Position numbers and translations under genes: made by a program. Positions 46,390-55,081 of a stretch of DNA of 64,000 bases are shown here, piece after piece (position 1 is the first letter of the stretch; every line of letters begins with the position of its first letter). Location: contig NZ_BJDU01000002.1 in assembly GCF_005405305.1 (NCBI RefSeq), positions 186,001 through 250,000 of the forward strand. Direction: 5' to 3'. The notes below the pieces were generated by a model, which saw only the letters and a list, made by a program, of their open reading frames with translations, did no database searches and was not told where the DNA came from. This stretch comes from Companilactobacillus formosensis. GTDB lineage: Bacteria; Bacillota; Bacilli; Lactobacillales; Lactobacillaceae.

Positions 46390-46912
46390 ATTTAAGATTT
46401 TTAATCAATTTAGCTGGATTACCACCAACGACAGTATATGGTTCAACATCCTTCGTCACGACAGCACCAGCGCCAACGATAGCGTGTTCACCAATTGTTA
46501 CACCTGGTAAAAGAACTGCCCGAGCGCCAATCCAAGCACCTTCTTTAATATGGATTGGCGCTGTTTTTAAGATATTCATGTGCTCGATATCATGATTAGC
46601 CGTCAGCATCGTTACTCCTGGAGCAATCTGAACATTATCTTCAATTGTAATACCACCTAATGCTACCGTAGTTAAACTATGATTGATAAAGACATTGTTA
46701 CCAATTTTAATTTTATTAGCACGATCAATTTGTGTAGGCGTCCAAATAGTGCTATTTTCAGGCAATCGGTTTTCAAATAATTGATCTAAATACTTTCTAA
46801 GTTCGGGATCATTGGGATCGATATTATTAATTTTGAAACAAAGTGATTTACTGCGTTGACTTTCTTTCACGCCTTCAAGATATTCTTGAGAATTCATATC
46901 ATAAATTTTCAT
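46388..46912 (-). CDS. maltose/galactoside O-acetyltransferase-type protein
   Basis: 174 residues. An N-terminal Mac domain (NSQEYLEGVKESQRSKSLCF) is followed by hexapeptide repeats (GAWIGARAVLLPGVTIGEHA) and the terminal VVGGNPAKLIK. The His in LTANHDIEH is the expected catalytic base. I choose ATG 46912 (MKIYDMNSQ), 1 nt after the AKR stop and following AAAGG; the longer reading starts inside the preceding gene. It forms an operon with aldo/keto reductase 2. Confidence 0.87.
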   Translation of the reverse strand: MKIYDMNSQEYLEGVKESQRSKSLCFKINNIDPNDPELRKYLDQLFENRLPENSTIWTPTQIDRANKIKIGNNVFINHSLTTVALGGITIEDNVQIAPGVTMLTANHDIEHMNILKTAPIHIKEGAWIGARAVLLPGVTIGEHAIVGAGAVVTKDVEPYTVVGGNPAKLIKNLK

Positions 46913-46913
46913 A

Positions 46914-47747
46914 TTAGTTAACCTTTGAAAGAAATTCAGCACCTTCAGCGGTCAAATGATCGATAAAAGTTGATTCTTTTGTATCAAGTTGTTTGATATT
47001 ATCCATTTCTTGACTAGTTAAATCGAAATCAAAAATATCAATATTTTCCTTTAAATGATCGATGCTGCTGGAACTAGGAATTGCAACGACATTTCTTTGC
47101 ATCAACCAACGTAAAATAACTTGAGCAACTGTTTTATGATGATTATCGGCAATTGCTTTCAAAGTAGGTAGCTTACTTAAAACTTTGATAGTTTCGCCGA
47201 ATGGTGCCCAAGATTCTGGTTGAATATCATTTTGCAAAGCATAGTTGGCTTCTGAAGTTTCCTGGAAGAAAGGATGCATTTCAATTTGATTGACCATTGG
47301 TTTGATATCACTGTGCATTGTCAAATCGATTAATTGGAATGGAGCAAAATTAGATACACCGATGGCTTTGATTTTACCGTCTTGATAAAGTTTCTCCATT
47401 GCACGCCATTCACCGAGAATATCTCCGTAAGGTTGATGAATCAAGTAAAGATCTAAATAATCTAGACCTAGTTTTTCTAAGGATTCATTGAATGCTTTAA
47501 TTGTTCCATTGTAGCCATCTGACTGGATTTTTAATTTAGAAGTTACGAATAAATCTTTTCGATCAATATTACTATTTTTGATTCCTTGACCAACTTCAAT
47601 TTCGTTGTCGTAGTTCGCTGCTGTATCAATTAATCGATATCCCAAGTCGATAGCTTGTGGTAATACTTGGGGTAAATTTTTGACATTCATTGTACCTAAA
47701 CCCAATTGTGGCATAGATAATTTGTTATTTAAAATTACGTTTCGCAT
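46914..47747 (-). CDS. aldo/keto reductase 2
   Basis: 277 residues, paralogous to the protein at 42130. Tetrad: Asp and Tyr in IDTAANYDNE, Lys in VTSKLKI, His in LIHQPYG. ATG 47747 (MRNVILNNKLSMPQLG) follows GAGGAG by 8 nt. It is divergent from LysR regulator 2, so control by that protein is likely. Substrate unknown. Confidence 0.9.
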   Translation of the reverse strand: MRNVILNNKLSMPQLGLGTMNVKNLPQVLPQAIDLGYRLIDTAANYDNEIEVGQGIKNSNIDRKDLFVTSKLKIQSDGYNGTIKAFNESLEKLGLDYLDLYLIHQPYGDILGEWRAMEKLYQDGKIKAIGVSNFAPFQLIDLTMHSDIKPMVNQIEMHPFFQETSEANYALQNDIQPESWAPFGETIKVLSKLPTLKAIADNHHKTVAQVILRWLMQRNVVAIPSSSSIDHLKENIDIFDFDLTSQEMDNIKQLDTKESTFIDHLTAEGAEFLSKVN

Positions 47748-47854
47748 ATTTTCACTCCTCATTTATTAGCTAAATTCATCATAAGAGAGTATTGTAAGTA
47801 TGTAAAATACCTATATTAAAAGATAAACTATCCATTTATTGAATAGGGGGAAAT

Positions 47855-48745
47855 ATGGAAACTAGATTATTAAAATACTTTTTAACAATTGCCCAAACAG
47901 GTACTATTTCTCAGGCTTCACGAGAACTACACGTTACGCAACCAACCTTGAGTAGACAGTTAAAGACACTCGAAGATGAATTGGGAACGGAACTGTTTAT
48001 CCGAAAACAACGCCAGATGGTTTTGACCAATGCTGGAGTTCAATTACAAACGGATGCTAAACAAATTTTATCGATGCTTACTCAAGCCAAAACGCGTGTA
48101 CAAGAAACTGATAATAAAATAGTAGGAACAATTGCCATTGGGTGTATTGAATCTAACGCTGCCAATCTACTGGCACAAACTATTAAGCGCTACCATAAAC
48201 AATTTCCTGGTGTAAAAATCGAATTGTACGACTTAGATAGTACCGATATTCAAGAACGTTTGGATCAAGGCTTGTTGGATTTAGGAATTGTATTAAAGCC
48301 GAGTGAAACTGCTAAATATTATGTGAATGATTTACAACTAAAAGATTCTTGGGGATTGGTGGTTTCAAAATCAGCATTCTTAAAAAAAGAAGATATTTCA
48401 AAAGCCGAATTACGAAATGTTCCTATCTTTATAACTCGTAACAATTTAATTCAGGCTGAAATGACTACTTTGTTGGGAATTCCGTTATCAGAATTGCATA
48501 TCATCGGTAAACAAAATCTTGTTTCCAATTCTTTGTATTTAGCCAAGAATCAGACTGCTTATCCTTTATGTGCTAAAGGTGCTTTTATTGGCGATACTAA
48601 TGATCTGAAATTTTTACCGTTGAAAGATGTAAGTTTAATTGAACAACAAGTGATTTGGAGTAAACAGCGTAAAGTTTCAGACATTATTCAAAGATTTATT
48701 GATCTATTGGTTAATGAGGATCTAAAAAATTCTTGGAATAGCTAA
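47855..48745 (+). CDS. LysR-family transcriptional regulator 2
   Basis: 296 residues with the HTH LKYFLTIAQTGTISQASREL and LHVTQPTLSRQLKTLE, then an effector domain (IVGTIAIGCIESNAANL). The 107-bp divergent gap to aldo/keto reductase 2 holds GTATT...AATAC dyads that could be its site. It ends at a terminator directly before the group II intron. Confidence 0.88.
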   Translation: METRLLKYFLTIAQTGTISQASRELHVTQPTLSRQLKTLEDELGTELFIRKQRQMVLTNAGVQLQTDAKQILSMLTQAKTRVQETDNKIVGTIAIGCIESNAANLLAQTIKRYHKQFPGVKIELYDLDSTDIQERLDQGLLDLGIVLKPSETAKYYVNDLQLKDSWGLVVSKSAFLKKEDISKAELRNVPIFITRNNLIQAEMTTLLGIPLSELHIIGKQNLVSNSLYLAKNQTAYPLCAKGAFIGDTNDLKFLPLKDVSLIEQQVIWSKQRKVSDIIQRFIDLLVNEDLKNSWNS

Positions 48746-48762
48746 AAAATTTATGACAAAAC

Positions 48763-48797
48763 AAAGGACCTTTCCTAACATTGGAAAAGTCCTTTTT
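48763..48797 (+). terminator. terminator of LysR 2 and insertion target of the group II intron
   Basis: AAAGGAC-ctTTCC...GGAAaaGTCCTTTTT. The intron starts 3 nt after its T run. Confidence 0.85.
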
Positions 48798-48800
48798 GTA

Positions 48801-50694
48801 GTGCGCCCGGCATGGGCGCTAACTTGGTGGCGAAAGTCCACTGTGAGCCGTAGTAGTCGGAATCACTAGCCGAGGGCAAGGGTGTCCACCGTGAGGTGAA
48901 ATCTGAAGGAAGCCTAAAGCAAAATACTGAGCTGATGAACAAAAATCGACTATAAGGCTAGAAATACTGGATAAACCTGCGACCCAAGAAAAAGTCCTAT
49001 ACTACTCGAAAGTATTCCTAGTAAAGTCGGCAGCTACATGGTACGAAAGTTAGCGTTCTTACCCGGGGAGGTCTGTACCATATGTTTGGCAAGAAAACGA
49101 AATGTATTCTACAAACAAACCAACCAGTGATGTTTGGCTGAATGATACAGAAGTCAGCCGAGGTCATAGTAGTCACTAGTGACGAAGGACCGAACATTAA
49201 TAATTCTTTTCGATATTGGAGGTGGAAGCGGTGCGACAATCGCAGAAAACAGAACAAAAAGCTGACCATCTGAGGATGATAGATTTGGAAAATCAAAAGC
49301 AATCAGAGGCGCGTAGTACCGCCTCTGGTGAGAATACGAACAAGAATGGCATTTCATTTAAAGAAATAGTTTTAAACAGAACCAATCTTAACTTGGCTTA
49401 CCAACGAGTGTATAGAAATAAAGGTGCACAAGGAATAGATGGAATGACTGTCTATGAGCTGTTTGACTATATCAAAGAGAATAAAACCCAATTGATAGAA
49501 TCACTAAGCAACCTTACCTATAAGCCTAAACCTGTCAGAAGAGTAGAGATACCTAAGCCCGATGGGTCGAAACGTAAGTTAGGTGTACCAACGGTCGTTG
49601 ACCGCTTAGTACAACAGGCCATTGCACAAGCAATGACGCCTGTGTTTGAGAATGTGTTTTCTGATAATAGTTTTGGATTTAGACCAAATCGAAGTGCCCA
49701 TGATGCCATAAAACGTGTCACAGAATTTTATAATCAAGGCTATCACTTTGTGATAGACCTTGACCTAAAATCGTACTTCGATACAGTCAATCATGACTTA
49801 CTAATGAAATTCATCAAGCAGTATATTGACGATGAATGGTTATTGAGAATGATTCGTAAATTTTTGACTAGTGGTGTAATGGATGGACAATTATTCCAAA
49901 AGTCCGAAAAAGGAACGCCACAAGGTGGTAACCTTTCGCCATTATTGGCTAATATCTATTTAAATGAACTCGATAAATTACTCGTGTCCCGTGGACATAA
50001 ATTTGTTCGCTATGCCGATGACTGTAATATTTATGTCAAAAGTAAACGAGCTGGATATCGGGTTCTTGAAAGTATTTCAAAATTTCTTGAGAAAGACTTG
50101 AAATTAACCATCAATCGAAAGAAAACCAAAGTTGGTTCTCCGTTAAGATTGAAATTTCTAGGATTTTCTCTCGGTATGTCTGCCAAGGGTGTTTATATAA
50201 GACCCAGCGGACAAGCTAAAAAGAGAGTCAAAAAATCACTCAAGTTAATGACAAAGAGGAATCGAGGCAGGAGCCTCGATGTTCTCTTTAAAGAGATACA
50301 TCAAAAGATGATAGGTTGGCTCAACTATTATGGAATTGGAAGTATGAAAACATTCATTAAAGATTTAGATGAATGGCTTCGTTCAAGAATCAGACAATAT
50401 ATCTGGAAATCATGGAAGAAAGTCAAAACCAGAATTAGAAACCTAGTAAAACTTGGTATGACAAAGAATCAGGCTCGCACCTTCGCTAACACCCGCAAGG
50501 GGTATTGGCGAACTGCGCATAGTAAGACCTTGTTATACACTTTAACGAATAGAAAACTCGAGTCCCTTGGGCTATTAAATATGTCCAAGAAACTCGAGTC
50601 TATTCAAAATGCTTAAATTAATGAACCGCCGTATACGGAACCGTACGTACGGTGGTGTGAGAGGTCGGTGACTAATTGTCACCTCCTACTCGAT
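48801..50694 (+). mobile_element. group IIC intron
   Basis: Self-splicing retroelement of 1894 nt. The 5' end GTGCGCCCGGCATGGGCG, the GGGTGTCCACCG and AATCTGAAGGAAGC blocks, TTCTTACCCGGGGAGGTCTG, and the domain V stem GAACCGCCGTATACGG/CCGTACGTACGGTGGT (50623-50656) match the well-known Oceanobacillus iheyensis group IIC intron closely. Domain VI is GGTGAC-TAATT-GTCACC and the 3' end is CTACTCGAT. It is inserted directly after a Rho-independent terminator, the target preference of class IIC. It looks complete: 5' ribozyme domains, an intact open reading frame in domain IV, and domains V-VI. Confidence 0.93.
49231..50616 (+). CDS. ltrA: group II intron reverse transcriptase/maturase
   Basis: 461 residues. 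Reverse transcriptase blocks RT1-7 include SFGFRPNRSAHDAIK, KGTPQGGNLSPLLANIYL and the active site YADD. The maturase X domain carries GWLNYYGIGSMKTF and WKSWKKVKTRIRNL, ending with RKGYWRTAHSKTLL. There is no HNH endonuclease domain, as expected for class IIC, which relies on single-stranded or fork DNA for insertion. I choose GTG 49231, 8 nt after GGAGG; an in-frame TTG at 49216 overlaps that site. No frameshift is visible, so the intron may be mobile. Confidence 0.95.
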   Translation: MRQSQKTEQKADHLRMIDLENQKQSEARSTASGENTNKNGISFKEIVLNRTNLNLAYQRVYRNKGAQGIDGMTVYELFDYIKENKTQLIESLSNLTYKPKPVRRVEIPKPDGSKRKLGVPTVVDRLVQQAIAQAMTPVFENVFSDNSFGFRPNRSAHDAIKRVTEFYNQGYHFVIDLDLKSYFDTVNHDLLMKFIKQYIDDEWLLRMIRKFLTSGVMDGQLFQKSEKGTPQGGNLSPLLANIYLNELDKLLVSRGHKFVRYADDCNIYVKSKRAGYRVLESISKFLEKDLKLTINRKKTKVGSPLRLKFLGFSLGMSAKGVYIRPSGQAKKRVKKSLKLMTKRNRGRSLDVLFKEIHQKMIGWLNYYGIGSMKTFIKDLDEWLRSRIRQYIWKSWKKVKTRIRNLVKLGMTKNQARTFANTRKGYWRTAHSKTLLYTLTNRKLESLGLLNMSKKLESIQNA

Positions 50695-50704
50695 TCTCGA
50701 AATA

Positions 50705-51598
50705 TTATGATTTGAGTACCTTTGATAGCTCTAATAAGAAATTATCAACCTTACTACCGGGAAATTTAGTCGTCAAAATCCCGTAGGATACATGAATATC
50801 AGTTTTCAATGGTATAGAGACCAAATTAGGATGAATCCTCTTCCAAGGGGTCAAAGTAATCAAAGGGATGTTCTCTTCAACTGCTTGATTAAAAGTATTC
50901 ATATCATAACGTCCAGTAGTTTCTACTATTTTAATAGTGGGGTATTTATCATGAATAATTTTTCTTAATTGATCGTTTTTCTCACTGATTTCCATAGGAA
51001 CGCTCAATAATTCTTGGTTATCTAAATCTTCAAAACTAATTTGACTAAGTTTGGCCAAGGGATTGTCACTTCTAACGGCAACGCCAAAGTCGTACTGACC
51101 TAAAGTAATTGCATCAAATGATTGTTTTAAAGTCGTATTATCAAAAGTTCCTACTATTATGTCACAACTTTTTCCTAACATTGCATATTCACGATTTTTT
51201 GAACGTAAATCTTCTTGTAACTGCACAATACGGATCTGATAATCCGGCATTTGTGTGGTTATTTTTTTCCAGATTTCCATGAACGGATCGGCCGGATGCA
51301 AAATAGAAGTTCCAATATTAATGATATTTTTTCCTGAAAGACCAGCTTTTCTAGTCTCTTCGATTGCAGTATCTAATAAACTCAAGATTTGATTTACATA
51401 GGGGAGAAACTTTTCACCTTCAGCCGTTAATTTAGTCCCGGTAGCTGTTCTAACAAAAAGTTTAAGGTTTAATTCACTTTCTAATCTGTTGATTTGTTTC
51501 ATAACTGCCGTTCCCGAAATGAAACTCTGCTCGCCAGCTTTAGTGAAGCTACCGTATTGACTAACACGGACAAAGGTTTGCAACTGTGTTATATCCAT
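50705..51598 (-). CDS. LysR-family transcriptional regulator 3
   Basis: 297 residues with the HTH in TFVRVSQYGSFTKAGEQSFI and MKQINRLESEL, then an effector domain starting near NIINIGTSILHPADPF. The start follows AAGGAGGAT. It is divergent from the 51727 operon; a dyad AGTATTAAC...GTTTATACT sits in the gap. Its 3' end lies 10 nt beyond the intron. Confidence 0.88.
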   Translation of the reverse strand: MDITQLQTFVRVSQYGSFTKAGEQSFISGTAVMKQINRLESELNLKLFVRTATGTKLTAEGEKFLPYVNQILSLLDTAIEETRKAGLSGKNIINIGTSILHPADPFMEIWKKITTQMPDYQIRIVQLQEDLRSKNREYAMLGKSCDIIVGTFDNTTLKQSFDAITLGQYDFGVAVRSDNPLAKLSQISFEDLDNQELLSVPMEISEKNDQLRKIIHDKYPTIKIVETTGRYDMNTFNQAVEENIPLITLTPWKRIHPNLVSIPLKTDIHVSYGILTTKFPGSKVDNFLLELSKVLKS

Positions 51599-51615
51599 GA
51601 TTCATCCTCCTTTAT

Positions 51616-51638
51616 AGTATTAACTTTTAGTTTATACT
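51616..51638. promoter_or_regulatory. LysR-type dyad between regulator 3 and the 51.7-kb operon
   Basis: AGTATTAAC-TTTTA-GTTTATACT, arms matching at 8 of 9 positions. Almost the same half-sites occur at 60034 and 63421. Confidence 0.6.
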
Positions 51639-51726
51639 GATTAAATCATTGGATTCTTCAAATATTCTTTAAAGCTATTATACTAGTATTTGTAATCAAG
51701 AGCGAGTTAAGAAAAAGGAGTGTGAC

Positions 51727-52119
51727 ATGAACAAAGAGTTTAAAGGAATTTTATCAACAATCATCTTTGTTGGAATCTTAATGTTTATTAGTTTCCGCTT
51801 TGGACCTAGTGATGACTCTTTAGCTGCTAAGAACACAAACCATGTTTCAACGGTTAAACAAATTAGGGACAAAGATGTAGTTGGCGTTTGGATCAATCAT
51901 CATAACAAAAACCTTCATCAAAAGATAACTTTCCATAAGAATCATAAATGGAATGAGAACCAACACGGTGTTAAAAATATTTATTCTGGGACGTGGAAGA
52001 TCGTTGGTAAGAGAACTATCAGTCTCTCACCATATGGAGAAAAAATTGTTTTTAACAAACACAATATTAAAAAAATCAATGTGGTCAATTATCATCACAT
52101 TTTGAATAAAAAAAGATAG
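51727..52119 (+). CDS. secreted or membrane-anchored small protein, unknown
   Basis: 130 residues. A hydrophobic segment at about 8-24 (GILSTIIFVGILMFISF) acts as anchor or signal. The exported part (DVVGVWINHHNKNLHQKITF to YSGTWKIVGKRTISLSP) looks like a small lipocalin-like barrel with W-containing strands. It is rich in His, Lys and Asn. I do not recognise a function. It starts after AAAGGAG and is first in an operon with NmrA-like 2 and SDR 2. Confidence 0.75.
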   Translation: MNKEFKGILSTIIFVGILMFISFRFGPSDDSLAAKNTNHVSTVKQIRDKDVVGVWINHHNKNLHQKITFHKNHKWNENQHGVKNIYSGTWKIVGKRTISLSPYGEKIVFNKHNIKKINVVNYHHILNKKR

Positions 52120-52128
52120 GAGAATTAC

Positions 52129-52767
52129 ATGAAAAAAATCGTTTTATTAGGTGCTACAAGTAATATTTCGAAATATTTAATTCCAATGTTACTAAAAAAA
52201 TCTGATAACGAAATCACGTTGTTTGCTAGACGTGCTAATCAAAGGTTATCTGAATATAAAGAAAATTCGAGAATTACTTTAGTCGATGGAGATTGGAATA
52301 ATGTCTCAGATTTAGAAAGTGCTATTAGTAATCAAGATATCGTCTATATGGCAACGGGTCATTTTATTGAAGCTAATCAAAATGTTGTTAAAGTTATGAA
52401 AGAAGAAAACGTTAAACGTTTAATCGTTGCTGGTGGACTAGGAATCTATGACGAAGTTGCTGGTAAATTTGGTAAGTGGAACGCCAGAATGATGGGTGAT
52501 TATACTAATATCAAAAAAGCAGCCGCAGTCATTGATAATAGTGGTCTAGATTATACCTTCCTAAGAATGAGTTGGTTATACAATCAAGACGGCAATTATA
52601 ATTATGACACCGTTCCTCAAGGTCAACCTATGAAGGGAACTCAGGTCACTCGGCAAGCAGTTGCTAAATTGATCAGTAATATTGTTGCCAAACCAGATTT
52701 ATATAAGTCACAAAGTATCGGTGTAGTTGAACCAAATACAGAATGGGATAAACCATCGTTTTACTAA
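52129..52767 (+). CDS. NAD(P)-binding NmrA-like protein 2
   Basis: 212 residues with the loop LLGATSNISKYLI (G-x-x-x-x-I variant), and YNQDGNYNYDTVPQGQPMKG near residue 165. Members bind NAD(P)H and act as reductases or sensors. A homologous gene, frameshifted, follows at 53923. Start follows AGGAG. Confidence 0.8.
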   Translation: MKKIVLLGATSNISKYLIPMLLKKSDNEITLFARRANQRLSEYKENSRITLVDGDWNNVSDLESAISNQDIVYMATGHFIEANQNVVKVMKEENVKRLIVAGGLGIYDEVAGKFGKWNARMMGDYTNIKKAAAVIDNSGLDYTFLRMSWLYNQDGNYNYDTVPQGQPMKGTQVTRQAVAKLISNIVAKPDLYKSQSIGVVEPNTEWDKPSFY

Positions 52768-52796
52768 TTAAATAAAATAATAGGAGAGTATTAAAT

Positions 52797-53540
52797 ATGT
52801 CAGTTGAAAATAAAGTAGTTGTAATTACAGGAGCATCATCAGGTATTGGAGAAGCAACAGCTAAGTCGTTAGCAAAAAATGGTGCTAAAGTCGTTTTAGG
52901 AGCTAGACGTGAGAATCGTTTACAAGAAATCAGTCAAGATATCAAAGATGCAGGTGGTCAAGCCGCATATAGAGTTACTGATGTTACTAATCCTGATGAT
53001 TTAAAGGCTTTAGTTACTTTAGCTAAAAAAGAATTCGGCGCTATCGACGTTATCTACAACAATGCCGGAATCATGCCAACCTCACCAATTAGTGCTTTAA
53101 AGACCGACGAATGGAACATGATGATCGATGTTAATTTGAAAGGAGTTTTGAACGGTGTAGCTGCAGTTATGCCAGATTTCACTACTCAAAAACATGGTCA
53201 AATCATTACAACTTCTTCAGTTGCAGGATTAAAGAGTTTTATTGGTTCAGGTGTTTATGGAGCAACTAAGTTTGCAGTTAGAAACTTGATGGAAGTCATT
53301 CGTATGGAAAGTGCTAAAGAACAAACTAACATCAGAACGGCTACTATCTATCCTGCGGCTATCAATACTGAATTGTTACAACACATCACCGACGAAAACT
53401 CTAAAGAAGGAATGGATAAATTGTATAAGTCAGTTGGTATCACACCAGATGCTATTGCCCGTGTCGTTAACTTTGCTATCGATCAACCAGAAGATGTTAA
53501 CGTTAATGAATTTACTGTTTATCCTACAAAACAAGGCTAA
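52797..53540 (+). CDS. short-chain dehydrogenase/reductase 2
   Basis: 247 aa classical SDR: TGASSGIG near residue 12, GARRENR suggests NADPH, NNAG near 90, Ser in TTSSVAG, YGATKFAV with Tyr and Lys. Closely similar to SDR 3 at 60172 over the full length. Start follows AGGAGAG. Substrate unknown. Confidence 0.9.
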   Translation: MSVENKVVVITGASSGIGEATAKSLAKNGAKVVLGARRENRLQEISQDIKDAGGQAAYRVTDVTNPDDLKALVTLAKKEFGAIDVIYNNAGIMPTSPISALKTDEWNMMIDVNLKGVLNGVAAVMPDFTTQKHGQIITTSSVAGLKSFIGSGVYGATKFAVRNLMEVIRMESAKEQTNIRTATIYPAAINTELLQHITDENSKEGMDKLYKSVGITPDAIARVVNFAIDQPEDVNVNEFTVYPTKQG

Positions 53541-53558
53541 TAATACAGGAGAAAATAA

Positions 53559-53909
53559 ATGACAAAAGTAAAATTAACTATTAATGATCAGGAATTAACT
53601 GCAGACTTTGACGATAATGATACATCGAGAGCAATCATGGCTCAATTTCCATTAAAAGTATCAATGATGAATCTCTACTCACGTGAAATGACTTATCGTT
53701 TTAAAGAAGCTTTGCCCGCCAAGAAGGCTAAAACTAGCGGTTATGAAGTAGGCGATATTGCCTATTGGGCACCACGTCATAGTTTTGTTATCTTTTACAA
53801 ACAAACCGATGAAGTAATTGGTGATCTACAGAAGATTGGCCATATTAAAGATGATATCTCCTTTTTTAATCAATTAGGGGACACCAATATAGAATTCTCT
53901 ATAGAATAG
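53559..53909 (+). CDS. cyclophilin-like fold protein
   Basis: 116 residues matching the cyclophilin-like domain (PF18050 type): KVKLTINDQELTADFDDND, LYSREMTYRF, YEVGDIAYWAPRHSFVIFY and a final DTNIEFSIE. These small proteins often lie beside SDR or flavodoxin genes; no enzymatic role is proved and they lack the peptidyl-prolyl isomerase residues. Start follows ACAGGAG; 18 nt behind SDR 2. Confidence 0.8.
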   Translation: MTKVKLTINDQELTADFDDNDTSRAIMAQFPLKVSMMNLYSREMTYRFKEALPAKKAKTSGYEVGDIAYWAPRHSFVIFYKQTDEVIGDLQKIGHIKDDISFFNQLGDTNIEFSIE

Positions 53910-53922
53910 GAGAGAACATCAT

Positions 53923-54587
53923 ATGAAAAAAGTATTGATCTTAGGAGCCTACGGAAAGATTGCTCGTATCGTTGAGAAAAGACTTCTGGATAACTCCGAT
54001 TATCAATTAACTCTGGTTTTAAGACATGCTAGTCGATTAGATTCCTTAAAAAAAAAAATCACAATAATGTGACTGTAATCGAAGGGGATGTCAGCGACAA
54101 AGAATTTTTGACAAAGGTAATTGCTAATCAAGATGTAGTTTACGCTAATCTCAATGGACAAATGGAACGCTGGGCACAAAACATAGTCTTTTCGATGCAA
54201 CAAAATTCAGTAGCACAGTTGATCTGGATAACTGGTTCGGGACTTTATCATGAAGTGCCTGATCCCTTTGGCTCATGGGTTGAGAATTATGTTGGGCATG
54301 CTTCAAAAAAAGATACTAGACGCGCCGCTAGAATTATTGAAAGTAGTCAATTATCATATACCATTATCCGGGCTGCCTATATGACCGATGATGCCGAAAT
54401 TGATTACGAACTAACCAAAAAAGGTGAAACCTTTAAAGGAACTATGATTTCTAGAAGTAGTATCGCTGACTTTGTTATTAAGATCATCAATGACCCTAAT
54501 AAGTATCAACGTGAAAGCTTTGGAATCAGTAAGCCTGATACAGACAATAAGCTTCATCATATTAGAGAGATTGAACACGATCTCTAA
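53923..54587 (+). pseudogene. NmrA-like protein 3, frameshifted at an A11 run
   Basis: The frame starts at ATG 53923 after AGGAGAG (MKKVLILGAYGKIARIVEK) and runs to LDSLKKK, where an 11-A run (54048-54058) shifts it into a stop at 54070. The rest continues in another frame (NHNNVTVIEGDVSDKEFL onward) to 54587, ending with FGISKPDTDN. One extra A would restore a 221-residue protein like that at 52129. Slippage in transcription or translation on the A run could still make some full-length product. A sequencing error is also possible. Confidence 0.8.
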
Positions 54588-54589
54588 TC

Positions 54590-54630
54590 ATCAAAAAATC
54601 CTTGCAGAAAAATTGTAAGGATTTTTTGAT
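54590..54630 (+). terminator. terminator of the 51.7-54.6 kb operon
   Basis: ATCAAAAAATCCTT pairs perfectly with AAGGATTTTTTGAT. Confidence 0.88.
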
Positions 54631-54650
54631 TCCATTTATCTGTTGTTTCT

Positions 54651-55036
54651 TTTTCAATTCATTTGAGAAATATACCTGATAATGCAAAGTGTCTGGCTGT
54701 GACTTTAATTGATTATGATGCAGTTACAAGGACAGGAGCTCCATTCATTGGTTGGTTTCAGATATTCCTGTTCAAAACAATATACCAGAAGATTTTAGTC
54801 GTAATTTTTCTGGTCCACAGGGGAAGAATACTTGGTATTCTCGGTTTTATACGTTAAATGACGATTACGTGATAAATCATTATGCTGGACCAGTTCCACC
54901 AGATAAGCCACATGCATATACACTTACTGTTTATGCATTAAATCAATTGACAGAATTGGAAAGTGGATTCTTCTACAACCAATTTAGAGATTCACTAAAA
55001 AATAAGATTATTGATCAACAGGAAATAAAAAAATAG
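54651..55036 (+). pseudogene. remnant of a PEBP/YbhB-family gene
   Basis: Two frames together give a Raf-kinase-inhibitor-like (PEBP) protein: NIPDNAKCLAVTLIDYDAV then, after a shift near 54750, VSDIPVQNNIPEDFSRNF, GPVPPDKPHAYTLTVYAL and a C-terminal end at 55036. About 40 N-terminal residues and any start codon or ribosome binding site are missing; the sequence begins right after the previous terminator. It is therefore a 5'-truncated and frameshifted pseudogene. Confidence 0.75.
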
Positions 55037-55070
55037 ATTTCCTCAACATTGAAGAAATCTATTTTTTTAC
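55034..55070. terminator. terminator between the PEBP remnant and the nitronate monooxygenase-like gene
   Basis: ATAGATTTC and GAAATCTAT form the stem with T runs on either side. Confidence 0.8.
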
Positions 55071-55081
55071 TCTTATTGTAA

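Noticed and set aside
49018-49357. two minus-strand frames of 94 and 67 codons
   Set aside because: They lie antisense to the structured 5' part and reading-frame start of the group II intron.
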